From contig CAJTMX010000024.1 of the NCBI GenBank assembly GCA_910577235.1, positions 1-64,000 of the forward strand: a DNA stretch of 64,000 bases. Direction: 5' to 3'. Positions 18,335-27,463 of the stretch are shown piece after piece (positions within the stretch are counted from its first letter, which is position 1; each line of letters starts with the position of its first letter). Both the position numbers and the translations under genes were made by a program. This DNA comes from an uncultured Acetatifactor sp. (GTDB lineage Bacteria > Bacillota > Clostridia > Lachnospirales > Lachnospiraceae). The notes under the pieces are model-generated. The model made no database searches. It worked only from the letters and a program-made list of their open reading frames with translations, and was not told the DNA's origin.

Positions 18335-18645
18335 GGTTTCTCCTTTTTACTGCCTGGCGATCATTTGTTCTACGCATCCCGGTATTGATTTTAGCGCCTG
18401 ACGATATTTGCCCTGCACCTCCCGGCACTGCTTTTCTGCCTGACGCACATATGCCCTACTCATCCCGGCACTGCTTTTCTGCCTGACGTACATATGCCCT
18501 ACTCATCCCGGCACTGCTTTTCTGCCTGACGTACATATGCCCTACTCATTCCGGCACTGCTTTTCTGCCTGACGCACATATGCCCTGCGCCTCCCGGCAC
18601 TGCTTTTCTGTCTGACGCACATATGCCCTACTCATCCCGGCACTG
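18335..18645. repeat. 43-bp tandem repeat, about seven copies
   Basis: The word CCCGG(C/T)A begins at 18378, 18421, 18464, 18507, 18593 and 18636, with TCCGGCA at 18550, all exactly 43 bp apart. The central copies are nearly identical. The copy nearest 18335 is more diverged and contains the ribosome binding site of the downstream ATPase gene. The copy at the other end contains the last codons and stop of the phosphoesterase gene. The array fills the gap between the two partner genes. 43 is not a multiple of three, so it is not coding in one frame. Confidence 0.92.
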
Positions 18646-19770
18646 CCGTATAAGTTCGTAGGCCATCTGCAATTCGGTGGGTTCGTCCAGAAACCGCTCC
18701 ATAAACTGAGCCGCGAAACCCAGCTCCGAGAACTCGCTGCGTATCCTTTCCACAGTGATCTCCGGGCTTAACTCATAGTCGTCTGTTTCATATGTCAGAA
18801 ACCTGCCAAGCGCCGTCTGATATATCCTGGCCCGCTCATCATATTCATCCTGCTTTGCTGTTCCGGTAATCTTTACTCTGACTATGGCATTTGGCCGGAG
18901 ACCGGCTGTGGCATTTTCCAGTTTCTTTTGCAGCGAGTCCTTCTTGGCCGCTCTGATATCCAGTGCAAGGTCATAATATCTCACCCTGCCGCTGATGAAT
19001 TTATGGGCAGAGACTATGGTCTTCCCATCGCTTTTTTCCAGAGAGATGACAAAGCAGCATCCCTCCGTGTTATTATGTAAGTCTGTCTGTTCATGTGTTC
19101 CGGGATTGAAGATCTTATGCCCCGTCCTATCCTCATTCTCTTCCAGATCGGGATACGGGATATGCGTATGTCCCATCAGCCATATATCCACCGGAATATC
19201 CCGCAGCTCTTTCTCCGTCATAAGGAAATACTCTTCCTTCCTGTCAGGTGTGATCCCTTTAATCGCGCCGTGTGCGAGACCAATATGGAATGCGTCATCC
19301 TTGGGGATCTCTGTCTCTCTGATCCAGGCAAGATTATTTTCCCCGGAATGCTTTGCATGACAAAACGCAGGATATATCACTACCCGCTCATCGCCGATCT
19401 CAAAGGAATATTCTCTGAATACATTGAGAAGTACAACATTGTGGGCGTGACCTTGCAGGGCTTTCTCAAATTCCTTCCATACCCGCTCGTCTCCCGTATA
19501 ATAATCATGGTTTCCGGGCAGCACCAGCACGGTCCCGGAAAACTCTGCCAGAATCTCCGCAGCCTGTTTCACATCACCGGCTTTGACGGTACTGATATTG
19601 TCAAACAGATCTCCCGTGACCGCAAATAGCCCGCAGCCCTCCTGTTCGGCCTGCCTTACCATGGCTCTCATGCTTTCAAACCGGCTCTGTATCAGTTTTT
19701 CTCTTACATCCGGATACCGGTCATACTTTTTCCCAATATGGTTGTCGCCCGTGACAAATATCTTTAGCAT
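18628..19770 (-). CDS. SbcD-like metallophosphoesterase
   Basis: This is a 380-residue calcineurin-fold phosphoesterase. Metal-binding motifs appear in order: FVTGDNHIG, VTGDLFDN, VLPGNHDYY, GLAHGAI and WLMGHTHIP. This is the SbcD/Mre11/YhaO arrangement. A C-terminal cap region follows. ATG at 19770 has AGGAGG six bases upstream. The 3' end (codons for QCRDE and the stop) lies inside the 43-bp repeat array. It should act with the SbcC/YhaN-like ATPase encoded downstream as a DNA exonuclease/endonuclease. Confidence 0.88.
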   Translation of the reverse strand: MLKIFVTGDNHIGKKYDRYPDVREKLIQSRFESMRAMVRQAEQEGCGLFAVTGDLFDNISTVKAGDVKQAAEILAEFSGTVLVLPGNHDYYTGDERVWKEFEKALQGHAHNVVLLNVFREYSFEIGDERVVIYPAFCHAKHSGENNLAWIRETEIPKDDAFHIGLAHGAIKGITPDRKEEYFLMTEKELRDIPVDIWLMGHTHIPYPDLEENEDRTGHKIFNPGTHEQTDLHNNTEGCCFVISLEKSDGKTIVSAHKFISGRVRYYDLALDIRAAKKDSLQKKLENATAGLRPNAIVRVKITGTAKQDEYDERARIYQTALGRFLTYETDDYELSPEITVERIRSEFSELGFAAQFMERFLDEPTELQMAYELIRQCRDE

Positions 19771-20005
19771 GCCTGCCCTCCTGTATTTCACCATATAGTG
19801 TCTTCTTTTTCATAAACATAATATAGCATCATTAAATCGCTGTGTCAATATTCATATTTCATACACATCAAGGTCTGTCTGTCCCCGGCCCGGACAGTGA
19901 CCCGGAAAATGTGTTTTTGGCGTTTAACTGCAAACGGCTCAAGCTGAAATCCGGCAAGTTGACAGGGAAGGATAGGGCGGCACTGAAAAGGATTGCATGG
20001 TTTCC

Positions 20006-20689
20006 TTACCTTGTAGGCATCCGGAAACCTTCAAGGGCCTTGTTTAAATAGTCATTAAAGGGTTTCATAATACGGAATATCTCTGCAGCCTTTGCAATAA
20101 ATGTATCTGTACTGTTCATTTCCTCATCTTTTAACGGATATTCCAGATACCAGCTCTTATATTTTAGATATTCCGCTTGCGGATGTTCTTTATCATATCC
20201 GGCGGGAACATTTTTTAATGCGGTTCCCTGGACCGCAAAATATCTTTCAAACTCCGGCGCATGTATTATATTCTCCCACTCTTCGCCGTTCCGGGCAATA
20301 TAATCCCGTATCCTGTTTGTTGCGTCTTTAAACATATCCGCAAACAAGCCGCCGCCTAAAAAGGACTGATCGCCAGGCTTTATCATAAGATAGTACCCAA
20401 CAGGAACAGGCAGCTTGCCCTTGGAAGATATATGGGCGCGAAATGCCGGATTATAGGGGGATTTGTCATGGCTGAAACGGGTGTCTCTCACAAGCTTAAA
20501 GGTCAGGTCTTTCGGATTGTTATGTAATATGCTGCTGTCAAACTTTCCGATCTCCAGCATCAATGCCTGCAATAATTCTTCAAATTCGGCATTTGCCTTT
20601 TTATAATCATCCTTATTCGCATGATACCATTCACGGTTATTATTCATGTTTAATGCTGTTAAGTAATCAATAATATATGTGGTATTCAT
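20006..20689 (-). CDS. DUF2461 family protein
   Basis: This 227-residue protein matches the DUF2461 (TIGR02453) family throughout. Motifs are LTALNMNNNREWYHANKDDY near the N-terminus, RDTRFSHDKSPYNPAFRAHI in the middle, and GYYLMIKPGDQSFLGGGLF. The family is widespread and of unknown function. The gene lies 15 bp downstream of a sigma factor gene on the same strand and may be co-transcribed with it. The 235 bases between it and the phosphoesterase gene show no convincing gene. Confidence 0.85.
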   Translation of the reverse strand: MNTTYIIDYLTALNMNNNREWYHANKDDYKKANAEFEELLQALMLEIGKFDSSILHNNPKDLTFKLVRDTRFSHDKSPYNPAFRAHISSKGKLPVPVGYYLMIKPGDQSFLGGGLFADMFKDATNRIRDYIARNGEEWENIIHAPEFERYFAVQGTALKNVPAGYDKEHPQAEYLKYKSWYLEYPLKDEEMNSTDTFIAKAAEIFRIMKPFNDYLNKALEGFRMPTR

Positions 20690-20704
20690 AATCTGCTGTC
20701 TCCT

Positions 20705-21556
20705 TTACGATTTCTGGACTATAGAAAGCTGTGTGGAATCTAAAAATTCCTGTATCAAACGTTTTATACTCTCCGGAGATTGGTATGGTTTACAGAACGA
20801 AAAGTCCTGGGACAGATTGTCAATCTCTTCCATAGCGTTTTTCACATCCAACATTGTCTGAATGGGTATTTCCGTGGCTGTCATATAGTCCAGCTGCAGC
20901 GGACTTATTCTATGGCTTTGTATCGCATAATTCACTCTGTCTTTACATTTACACTTGCCCCCGCCGTATTCTCCGCAATACTGTCCTAAAAAGTCTGCCA
21001 TTTTTTTCCGTATCCTGGATAGCCGCTGACGGTATGTCTCCGGGGTAATACCCAAAATATCCCCTGCAATGCGGCTGTCAATCTTAAACATTGTGCCCAG
21101 TATAAAAATACATCTGCTTTCCGTGTCGAGACATTGAAGCATCACATTGGTACAGGACATTTTCAGTTCCTCCGCCAGAATTTCCTTTTCCACATTCTGC
21201 GTCAGATCCGGTATATCCTGTATTTTTCCCTTCTCAATATCGTCTCCATAATACTCGAAACTCAACGGATAGTGGGCAAACATATGCTTTTTGTAATTTT
21301 TCAGATGATTAGTGGCGATGCTGAATACCCATGTTGTAAATGAGCTGTCGCCTCTAAAAGAGGAGAGATGCGTAATGATCTTCAGCAGAATGTCCTGTGT
21401 GGCATCCTCCGCGTCCGCAAATGTACCAAGCATCCGCAAAGATAAATTGAACACTATGTCCTGTACACCTGTGACAAGGGTTTCAAGGGCTTTTTTATCC
21501 CCTGATGTGGCTTTATCAACTAAAGCCCGTAGTTCTTCATTTGTTTTTCTATTCAT
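20705..21556 (-). CDS. Sigma-70 family (ECF-like) sigma factor with C-terminal extension
   Basis: The 283-residue protein has region 2 (about 25-95: DAEDATQDILLKIITHLSSF, then TTWVFSIATNHLKNYKKHM) and region 4 (about 135-185: CLDTESRCIFILGTMFKID, then ILGITPETYRQRLSRIRKKM). A tail of about 90 residues contains CKCK and helical segments. ATG at 21556 with AAAGGAG upstream is chosen over an open frame that extends 72 codons further. Sigma factors with such tails sometimes carry their own regulatory or anti-sigma-like module. No separate anti-sigma gene is next to it. Confidence 0.8.
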   Translation of the reverse strand: MNRKTNEELRALVDKATSGDKKALETLVTGVQDIVFNLSLRMLGTFADAEDATQDILLKIITHLSSFRGDSSFTTWVFSIATNHLKNYKKHMFAHYPLSFEYYGDDIEKGKIQDIPDLTQNVEKEILAEELKMSCTNVMLQCLDTESRCIFILGTMFKIDSRIAGDILGITPETYRQRLSRIRKKMADFLGQYCGEYGGGKCKCKDRVNYAIQSHRISPLQLDYMTATEIPIQTMLDVKNAMEEIDNLSQDFSFCKPYQSPESIKRLIQEFLDSTQLSIVQKS

Positions 21557-21779
21557 AGTTATACTCCTTTGCGTGTTGCAGCACGCATACCAATCAATAT
21601 TTGAAGGTTTACCTTCATACTTTTCTGCCTCCTGCTTAATTAGACAACATTCCCCAGCGTGTGTGACAGAAATACCGAAATGTATCCTTATATACAGAAA
21701 CAGCAGATAGAATAATGTCCCCATAGATGCGGAAATTATATTCTTTCTGCTGTTGTATCCCTTATTATACATGGAACAA

Positions 21780-22362
21780 AACGCTTGTCAAGTACTGTTT
21801 CCTTTTGCTCTCTTTCACACTATATCACGCTGCAAAATGACATTGTTACATATTCGGGCTTGCAATATATTTCCCATTGTGATATGCTTTCTTCATAAAG
21901 GTGGATTTTGGTAGGTTCTAATCTGGATACCAAATTGTTCTTTTTTCTTTATTCGCACTCTCATTGGACCAAAACAGGAATGTCCAGGGCGTGACTTCCC
22001 GTTGGTTGGCGGAGATTTTTCCCTATTGCCATTGTTGTTTTAATCGCTTGCATTGAGACTGCTCACAATTTATCCGGCCCCTTATCCACACACTCTTTCT
22101 GTATTCAATTCCGAATTACCGCAGAGCGGCAAGCTATCTCCGCTCATCCTGCTCCTTCGTGGAAACCCGCGGGAAACCGTACTCCATAGACCTCCCCCAT
22201 TTATTACTTGGAGATTGTAAGCCCACTACCCAACATATGTGGCTTACGTACCTTTTTACGCTCCTTAATTATGGGAAAATGCAGATAGGGCAGGAACAAC
22301 AGCGATAGTACGGCAGGAAACGGAATAACCTGTGCAGGAACAGCGAAAAAATATAAGGTACC
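21780..22362. other. Gene-free stretch before the coiled-coil gene
   Basis: I see no credible gene in these roughly 580 bases. Base composition changes at about 21960, after which GC-richer sequence with scattered short open stretches runs to about 22250. It could be the decayed remnant of an insertion, but no family could be recognised in either strand. Confidence 0.5.
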
Positions 22363-22764
22363 TTGACAAATAAATAGACTTTACACTTCGGAGGTGGTAT
22401 ACTACTTTATACGGAGGTAAAATCATATGGACAAAGAAACCATGGATATGTTTCAAACAATTATAGATCAGCTTCACAAGATGGATACCAGGCTTGACAA
22501 GATGGATACCAGGCTTGACAAGATGGATAATCGCATGGAAGTAATAGAAGTCAGACAAAACAAAATGCATGAACAGTTGAATGAATTACAGCTTTCTCAG
22601 AAACTTTTTGAGATGAACGCCAACAAGAAATTAGCAAGATTGCAGGATGGCATGGACACGGTGGAAGAGATCCTCAAAATGCATGAACTGATACCGGGAT
22701 GACCCAAGCAGCTACATAACCGAATATACCGGCCAAAAGAGTGTAAAGTCTATTTAATTGTCAA
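22363..22764. repeat. 25-bp inverted repeats flanking a small gene
   Basis: TTGACAAATAAATAGACTTT with ACACT after it (22363-22387) recurs in inverted orientation at 22740-22764 with a single mismatch. The two copies enclose exactly one gene (22427-22702). The left copy carries promoter elements: TAGACT, 17 bases, then TATACT. The right copy overlaps the gene's terminator. Confidence 0.85.
22427..22702 (+). CDS. Small coiled-coil protein with heptad-type repeats
   Basis: This is a 91-residue acidic, fully helical protein. Residues 17-38 are three near-copies of the 7-residue unit LDKMDTR, encoded by 21-bp tandem repeats. The remainder continues as a coiled coil (EVRQNKMHEQLNELQLSQKL). There are no membrane helices and no catalytic motif. 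Similar short hypothetical proteins occur widely in Lachnospiraceae, but I cannot assign a function. The ribosome binding site is ACGGAGGTAAA. Promoter-like TATACT lies 33 bases upstream and a strong terminator follows. Confidence 0.75.
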   Translation: MDKETMDMFQTIIDQLHKMDTRLDKMDTRLDKMDNRMEVIEVRQNKMHEQLNELQLSQKLFEMNANKKLARLQDGMDTVEEILKMHELIPG

Positions 22765-22783
22765 TGGCTTTACACTCTTTTTT
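22739..22783 (+). terminator. Intrinsic terminator
   Basis: GAGTGTAAAG (22739-22748) pairs with CTTTACACTC (22767-22777 region) and is followed by a run of six or more T residues. The left arm is shared with the right-hand 25-bp inverted repeat. Confidence 0.8.
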
Positions 22784-22858
22784 CCCTTCCCCGGCAGTCT
22801 CGCACTTTACCATATATGAATACCATTCACCCGCATTTTGAAACAGCAGTTTCGGCAC

Positions 22859-25800
22859 CTACCGGTACAGCACATAATCCTGTACCTCATGCACAAATCC
22901 GCTTCCGCTCAAAGCCTCCGCCGCCCGGGCCGGGTATTCCTTCACCGAGACGCGTTTTCTGCCTGAAAAGATCCTGCCCCGGCGAAATTCTTCCGCAAAC
23001 AGACTCAATATCTCCTCCAAATTTTCCTGTGGGGCCATGCTGTCCCCGGCTCTACCGCATTGCGTCTCTTCCTGCGACCGCCCCAGACAGCGCAGCGTCC
23101 TGCCCTGCCGCTCGAACACCGCCACCGGCAGACCGTCTCTGAAAGCCACCGCCGTCCCCGGAACATTGATAAAGTTTCTCTCCTGCTCATGGACCAGCAA
23201 TTTTCCCCAGGGCTGCATGGGATCGGCAGCGCTTAACCAGACGGACTCCCCCACAGGATGCATCAGACGGGCCGTCACGGCCTCAAAATCCTGCTTGCGG
23301 ATAAACTGCGCCCCGGAAAGCCCCCTCACGAAATAGCCTCTTCTCACCTGTCCTGTGTATTCCCATACCCGCAGAAGTTTCAATGCCTCCTGCCAGGGCA
23401 GCCCCCATGCGGCGGCTGTCTCGCGGCACAGGATCATATACCGGTCAAAGCATCTCTCCATCTGTTGCTGAACCGTCAGCGGACGCAGGGGCCTGACCAG
23501 TTCAAAACGTCCTGCCTGCATCGCCCGGACTCTGGCGCCCACCCGTTGTCGCGCCGCCGCTTTCTGCATTTTCTCCCGGTTCAGCCACTGCCGCACCGGC
23601 ACAAAACTGTCCGCGCAGACCAGCCCTTTTTCCAGCAGAGCAAACAATGTATCATAGGGCGATTCCCCGTCCAGCACGTGACTGAGGGCCTGTGTAAAGC
23701 TTGCCCCCCGCCTCTGCAGAGCCTCCGCCACCCTCTTTTCCCTGTCTGACAACTCCTCCCAGGGTATCAGGGGTTCCCGGTCCCAGTCGATCTCCTCCAC
23801 CGGGGCAAACATAAGTCTTCCGTTTTCTTTCACTTGCCAGAAATACTCCCCTCCGGCCAGAAGGGTATCTAAAAGCCCTTCCCTGTAGCCCCGCACTCTC
23901 GCGGGCAGGACCAGCTCCTCCCAGACCGCCGCCGGCAGCGCAGTACCGGCGAAAGACTTTATGACGTCCCGCAGAGCCTCCTCCGCCGGGGCCCCACGCT
24001 GTACGCGGGATAAAAGCAGCGCCGCGTAGTTCTCCGGCGGGCAGGTGGCGATCTCCTCCCGGCGGTTTTTCAGGGTGCGTACTCTGGCCCGCCTGTACAA
24101 CCGGGCATGATAATATACGGTCTCCTCCTGCTGCCCCGCTGCCGTTTCCCGACACTGTTCCTCCAATAACCCGGCATTCCTCTGAAGACCCGGCTCCTGC
24201 CGGGCCACTGCCTCCTCCTTGCGGCGCAGCTCCTCCAGCACCTGCCGGGCCTCCTCATACGCCCAGCCGTAGCGCCGGGCCACCTGACCCGCCGTGGCCC
24301 CGCCCCGGTATCGCAGCATCCGGCGCACAATGTCAGAGGCCGCACCGCTCTCTGACGATGCCAGCGCCTCCTCATACGCCTCCCGCTGCTCAGCGGCGAT
24401 CCAAAGCCCCGGCTCCAGATACAGGGCTCGTTCCTCCCCGGCCAGTTGTTCCAGCCATTCCACCGGAATCTCCAATTCTCCTGCCGTCAGATCCCCTTCC
24501 GTCATCAACAGAGTGTGGAGCTGTTTTTCATCCTGGGGGAGGGGCCCTCTCTCCTGGACCTGGGCAAGCTCCCGGCTCCCCGGGGGCAGCAGATCCTTTT
24601 CCTGCCTCAGCAGCGTTTCCTGCCGCAAAGCTTCCTCCACCGCCGCATGGATTCCTCGGGGCGTGGGGGAATAGTCGTACATCATAGCCGCCTCCTGGCC
24701 CCACTGCAAAGGCAGAGACATGGGAGAGGCCGTATCGGTATATATCTCCCGCACCCGGATCTCTCCGGCCTGGAGCTTTTCCAGAAGTTCCCGTACTCCC
24801 GCCACATCCCAGAGCTGGTTCATACACTCCCTCCGGGTTTCCCGCATCAGCGGATGTTCTTTCTCTCCCACCACCTGATCCAGCATCTCCGCGCTCCGCA
24901 GTCTCTGCATCCACAGCGGCTGTCTGCCCTTGCCCTTCACGCCCATCATCAGCGCCCTGCCGCAATTGTACCGGAACGCCATGTTAAAAAGAGGAGTTTC
25001 GGGAAGCACGGCTGCCAGGACCGCCTCTGAAGTCTCGGCATCAATCCGCAGCAACAGTCCCTCCGGCATCGCCTGATTTCCATAAGAATACAGCAAAAAT
25101 CCGTCCTCCTCATCCACGCTGCCCACATTTTCTCCCATCTCCTGCCGGGCTCTTTGGGCCGCCAACAGAGCCAGCGGACTGTTGACCTGCCGTCCGAAGA
25201 CGGAGTGTACCATCAATTGACTGTTGCCCGACTGATCTTTAAAATGCTCCAGCAGTATGGTCCTGTCGTCCGGCAGCCCTCCTGTGGCGGCAATCTGCCG
25301 TTGCAGATATGCTCCTGCCAGCTTTGCCGCCGATTCGTCCAGCCCCAGCCCGCTCAGGGCCGCCTCAAGCTTTCCTTCCCGCTCCGCCTCCTGAAGTTCT
25401 CTGAGTATCCTGCCGAACGCGGCTCCGGTCTCCTTGTTCCTGCCCTTCAGCTCCCCATGCCAGAAGGGCAGTCTGGCCCCCTCCACCGGAGCCTGCACCA
25501 CTGTCACCGTGTCTCTGCTGATGTCCGTGACCCTCCAGCCAAAAGCTCCCAAAAGGAAACGGTCCCCTTTCTGGGTCTCATAGACAAACTCCTCGTCCGC
25601 CTCCCCCACCTTGACGCCGTCCTGGGTGCGCACCGTGTACAGCCCCTTGTCGGGGATGGTGCCCCCGGCAGATACCGCCAGCATCCTGCTGTAGCCGTCT
25701 CCCTCCACTCTCCCGTGAATCCTGTCATACAGAATCCGGGGACGCACCGGAATATCCCGTTTGTGTTCATAATCACCGGCCAGCATCTCCAGAACAGATT

Positions 25801-27109
25801 TCACATCCTCTCTGGTGACATGCCGAAAGGGCCAGGCTCTGGGCAGAAGTGCCATGACCTCCTCCACCTCATATCCCTTAAACGCCGCCATTGACACCAA
25901 ATGCTGGGCCAGTATATCCAGGCAGCCCTCCGGGGGATTGAGCCTCTCCACCTTTGTCTCCCGGGCCAGCTGGGCCGTCATACCGCAGAGTACGCACTCC
26001 GCCGCAGTTCTGGGAAACAGGTACATAACGCTGGTGCGGGATGGATTGTGTCCCGCCCGTCCAAGCCTCTGTAAAGTCCCGGATATTGTGCGTGGGCAGC
26101 CCACTTGCAGCACTTGATCGATCTCTCCCACGTCGATGCCCAGCTCCATAGAGGAAGTGGCGCACAGCAGACGCAGTCTCCCCGCCCGCAGATCTTCCTC
26201 CACCTCCTGCCGCTGCTCTTTGGCCAGGCTCCCGTGATGCACCCGTGCAAAATTCTCTCCGCCCAGCAGGTTCACATAATAAGCAAGTTTTTCCGCATAG
26301 CGCCGCCCCTCCACAAAGGCGATGACGCTGCGGCTGCCCTGGCAGTACTGATATACCAGAGCGGACAGCTCCTGCCACACCGGGTCTTTACGTTTTTTGC
26401 GGGCATCCGCATAGGGTCCCAGAATTTGCAGTTCCACGCTTTTTTCCATCGTTGGTGCGGCCACCGTAACCGGTTCAGGGGCCAGATACCGGGCCGCCCG
26501 GTCCAGAGGGGCGATGGTGGCTGACAGGCCGATGCGCTGCAAGGGCTTTCCGCACAGAGCATCCAGCCTGGCCAGGGACAGCATCAGATGCGCTCCCCTC
26601 TTGGTGTCGATCAACGCATGTAATTCGTCTATGATAACAGCCCCGGCGGTGCAGAGCACATTCTGGCCCGTCTTGCTGGTCAGCATCAGATAGAAGGACT
26701 CCGGGGTGATGATCAGGATATGGGGCGGCTTTCTCACCATCTGCTGCCGCTCCCGCTGGGTGGTATCCCCGGTGCGGATGGCCACATGGATCAACTCCTG
26801 GCCCCCGATACCCTCCAAGGGCTTTCTCAGATTCTCGCGGATATCCGCCGCCAGGGATTTCAGGGGAGATACATAGATCAGCTGCAATTCCTGAGGCAGG
26901 TTCCCCTTCAGAGCGCGGGTCATAAACCTGTCCAAAAAGACCAGAAAGGCGGAGAGCGTCTTTCCCGTACCGGTGGGGGCGGATACCAGCACATGTCCCC
27001 CCGCGGCGATAGCCGGCCATGCGACCTCCTGCGCACGGGTGGGGTCCCCAAGCTTTTCCCGAAACCATTCCGCCGTCCGGCCGCTGAATATCTGTAAACA
27101 ATCTTCCAT
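22859..27109 (-). CDS. lhr: Lhr-family ATP-dependent helicase
   Basis: This 1416-residue superfamily 2 helicase carries Walker A SAPTGTGKTLSAFLVF (about 42-57), the DExH box AVIIDELHAL, motif III GLSATIAPLD and the motif VI region QRLGRAGHNPSRTS, in the Lhr-core order. The C-terminal half holds the winged-helix and Lhr-CTD type regions. The length matches full bacterial Lhr (about 1400-1500 residues). ATG at 27109 with GGGAGGG upstream is preferred to one 16 codons earlier. Lhr helicases act in DNA repair, for example in response to crosslinks. The gene stands alone. Its high GC explains the many long shadow frames opposite it. Confidence 0.9.
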   Translation of the reverse strand: MEDCLQIFSGRTAEWFREKLGDPTRAQEVAWPAIAAGGHVLVSAPTGTGKTLSAFLVFLDRFMTRALKGNLPQELQLIYVSPLKSLAADIRENLRKPLEGIGGQELIHVAIRTGDTTQRERQQMVRKPPHILIITPESFYLMLTSKTGQNVLCTAGAVIIDELHALIDTKRGAHLMLSLARLDALCGKPLQRIGLSATIAPLDRAARYLAPEPVTVAAPTMEKSVELQILGPYADARKKRKDPVWQELSALVYQYCQGSRSVIAFVEGRRYAEKLAYYVNLLGGENFARVHHGSLAKEQRQEVEEDLRAGRLRLLCATSSMELGIDVGEIDQVLQVGCPRTISGTLQRLGRAGHNPSRTSVMYLFPRTAAECVLCGMTAQLARETKVERLNPPEGCLDILAQHLVSMAAFKGYEVEEVMALLPRAWPFRHVTREDVKSVLEMLAGDYEHKRDIPVRPRILYDRIHGRVEGDGYSRMLAVSAGGTIPDKGLYTVRTQDGVKVGEADEEFVYETQKGDRFLLGAFGWRVTDISRDTVTVVQAPVEGARLPFWHGELKGRNKETGAAFGRILRELQEAEREGKLEAALSGLGLDESAAKLAGAYLQRQIAATGGLPDDRTILLEHFKDQSGNSQLMVHSVFGRQVNSPLALLAAQRARQEMGENVGSVDEEDGFLLYSYGNQAMPEGLLLRIDAETSEAVLAAVLPETPLFNMAFRYNCGRALMMGVKGKGRQPLWMQRLRSAEMLDQVVGEKEHPLMRETRRECMNQLWDVAGVRELLEKLQAGEIRVREIYTDTASPMSLPLQWGQEAAMMYDYSPTPRGIHAAVEEALRQETLLRQEKDLLPPGSRELAQVQERGPLPQDEKQLHTLLMTEGDLTAGELEIPVEWLEQLAGEERALYLEPGLWIAAEQREAYEEALASSESGAASDIVRRMLRYRGGATAGQVARRYGWAYEEARQVLEELRRKEEAVARQEPGLQRNAGLLEEQCRETAAGQQEETVYYHARLYRRARVRTLKNRREEIATCPPENYAALLLSRVQRGAPAEEALRDVIKSFAGTALPAAVWEELVLPARVRGYREGLLDTLLAGGEYFWQVKENGRLMFAPVEEIDWDREPLIPWEELSDREKRVAEALQRRGASFTQALSHVLDGESPYDTLFALLEKGLVCADSFVPVRQWLNREKMQKAAARQRVGARVRAMQAGRFELVRPLRPLTVQQQMERCFDRYMILCRETAAAWGLPWQEALKLLRVWEYTGQVRRGYFVRGLSGAQFIRKQDFEAVTARLMHPVGESVWLSAADPMQPWGKLLVHEQERNFINVPGTAVAFRDGLPVAVFERQGRTLRCLGRSQEETQCGRAGDSMAPQENLEEILSLFAEEFRRGRIFSGRKRVSVKEYPARAAEALSGSGFVHEVQDYVLYR

Positions 27110-27463
27110 AAACGTTCCCTCCCGATTCGCCCTGAGGACATATTTGACGCCACTCATTATATCATGTCCGCAATCCGGTTGTATACTTAATTTTCCGCTG
27201 GTTTACCCCATAGCAGCACAAAAAAACAGTAGACTTTTTATATAGTAATTGCTATAATAAATTTTGATATATACTGTTTTGCGAAAGTACAAATCTATCT
27301 TAAATCCAATATTATTTCAACGCCCCGATGTGACATTTCATTTACATGAGGATGGTTTACGTATAGCGCTTTCGTATTAATAAACAATGCCGGACCTTAT
27401 AAGTATCCACTTATGTATTTCGACACTTCATTTACTGAATCCAAGGAGAACGTGATAATAGAT

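Noticed and set aside
18335..18645. Regular repeat array that might be a CRISPR
   Set aside because: The 43-bp units follow each other directly with no unique spacers and no cas genes are present, so it is a plain tandem repeat.
19842..20051. A 69-codon plus-strand frame
   Set aside because: It overlaps the 3' end of the DUF2461 gene, has no clear ribosome binding site and no recognisable similarity.
21930..22250. Remnant of a transposase or intron
   Set aside because: The composition changes, but six-frame reading gave nothing I could match to a family, so it is left unassigned.
22859..27109. Several long frames opposite the helicase gene
   Set aside because: They are shadows of a GC-rich coding region; none has a convincing start signal or a family motif.
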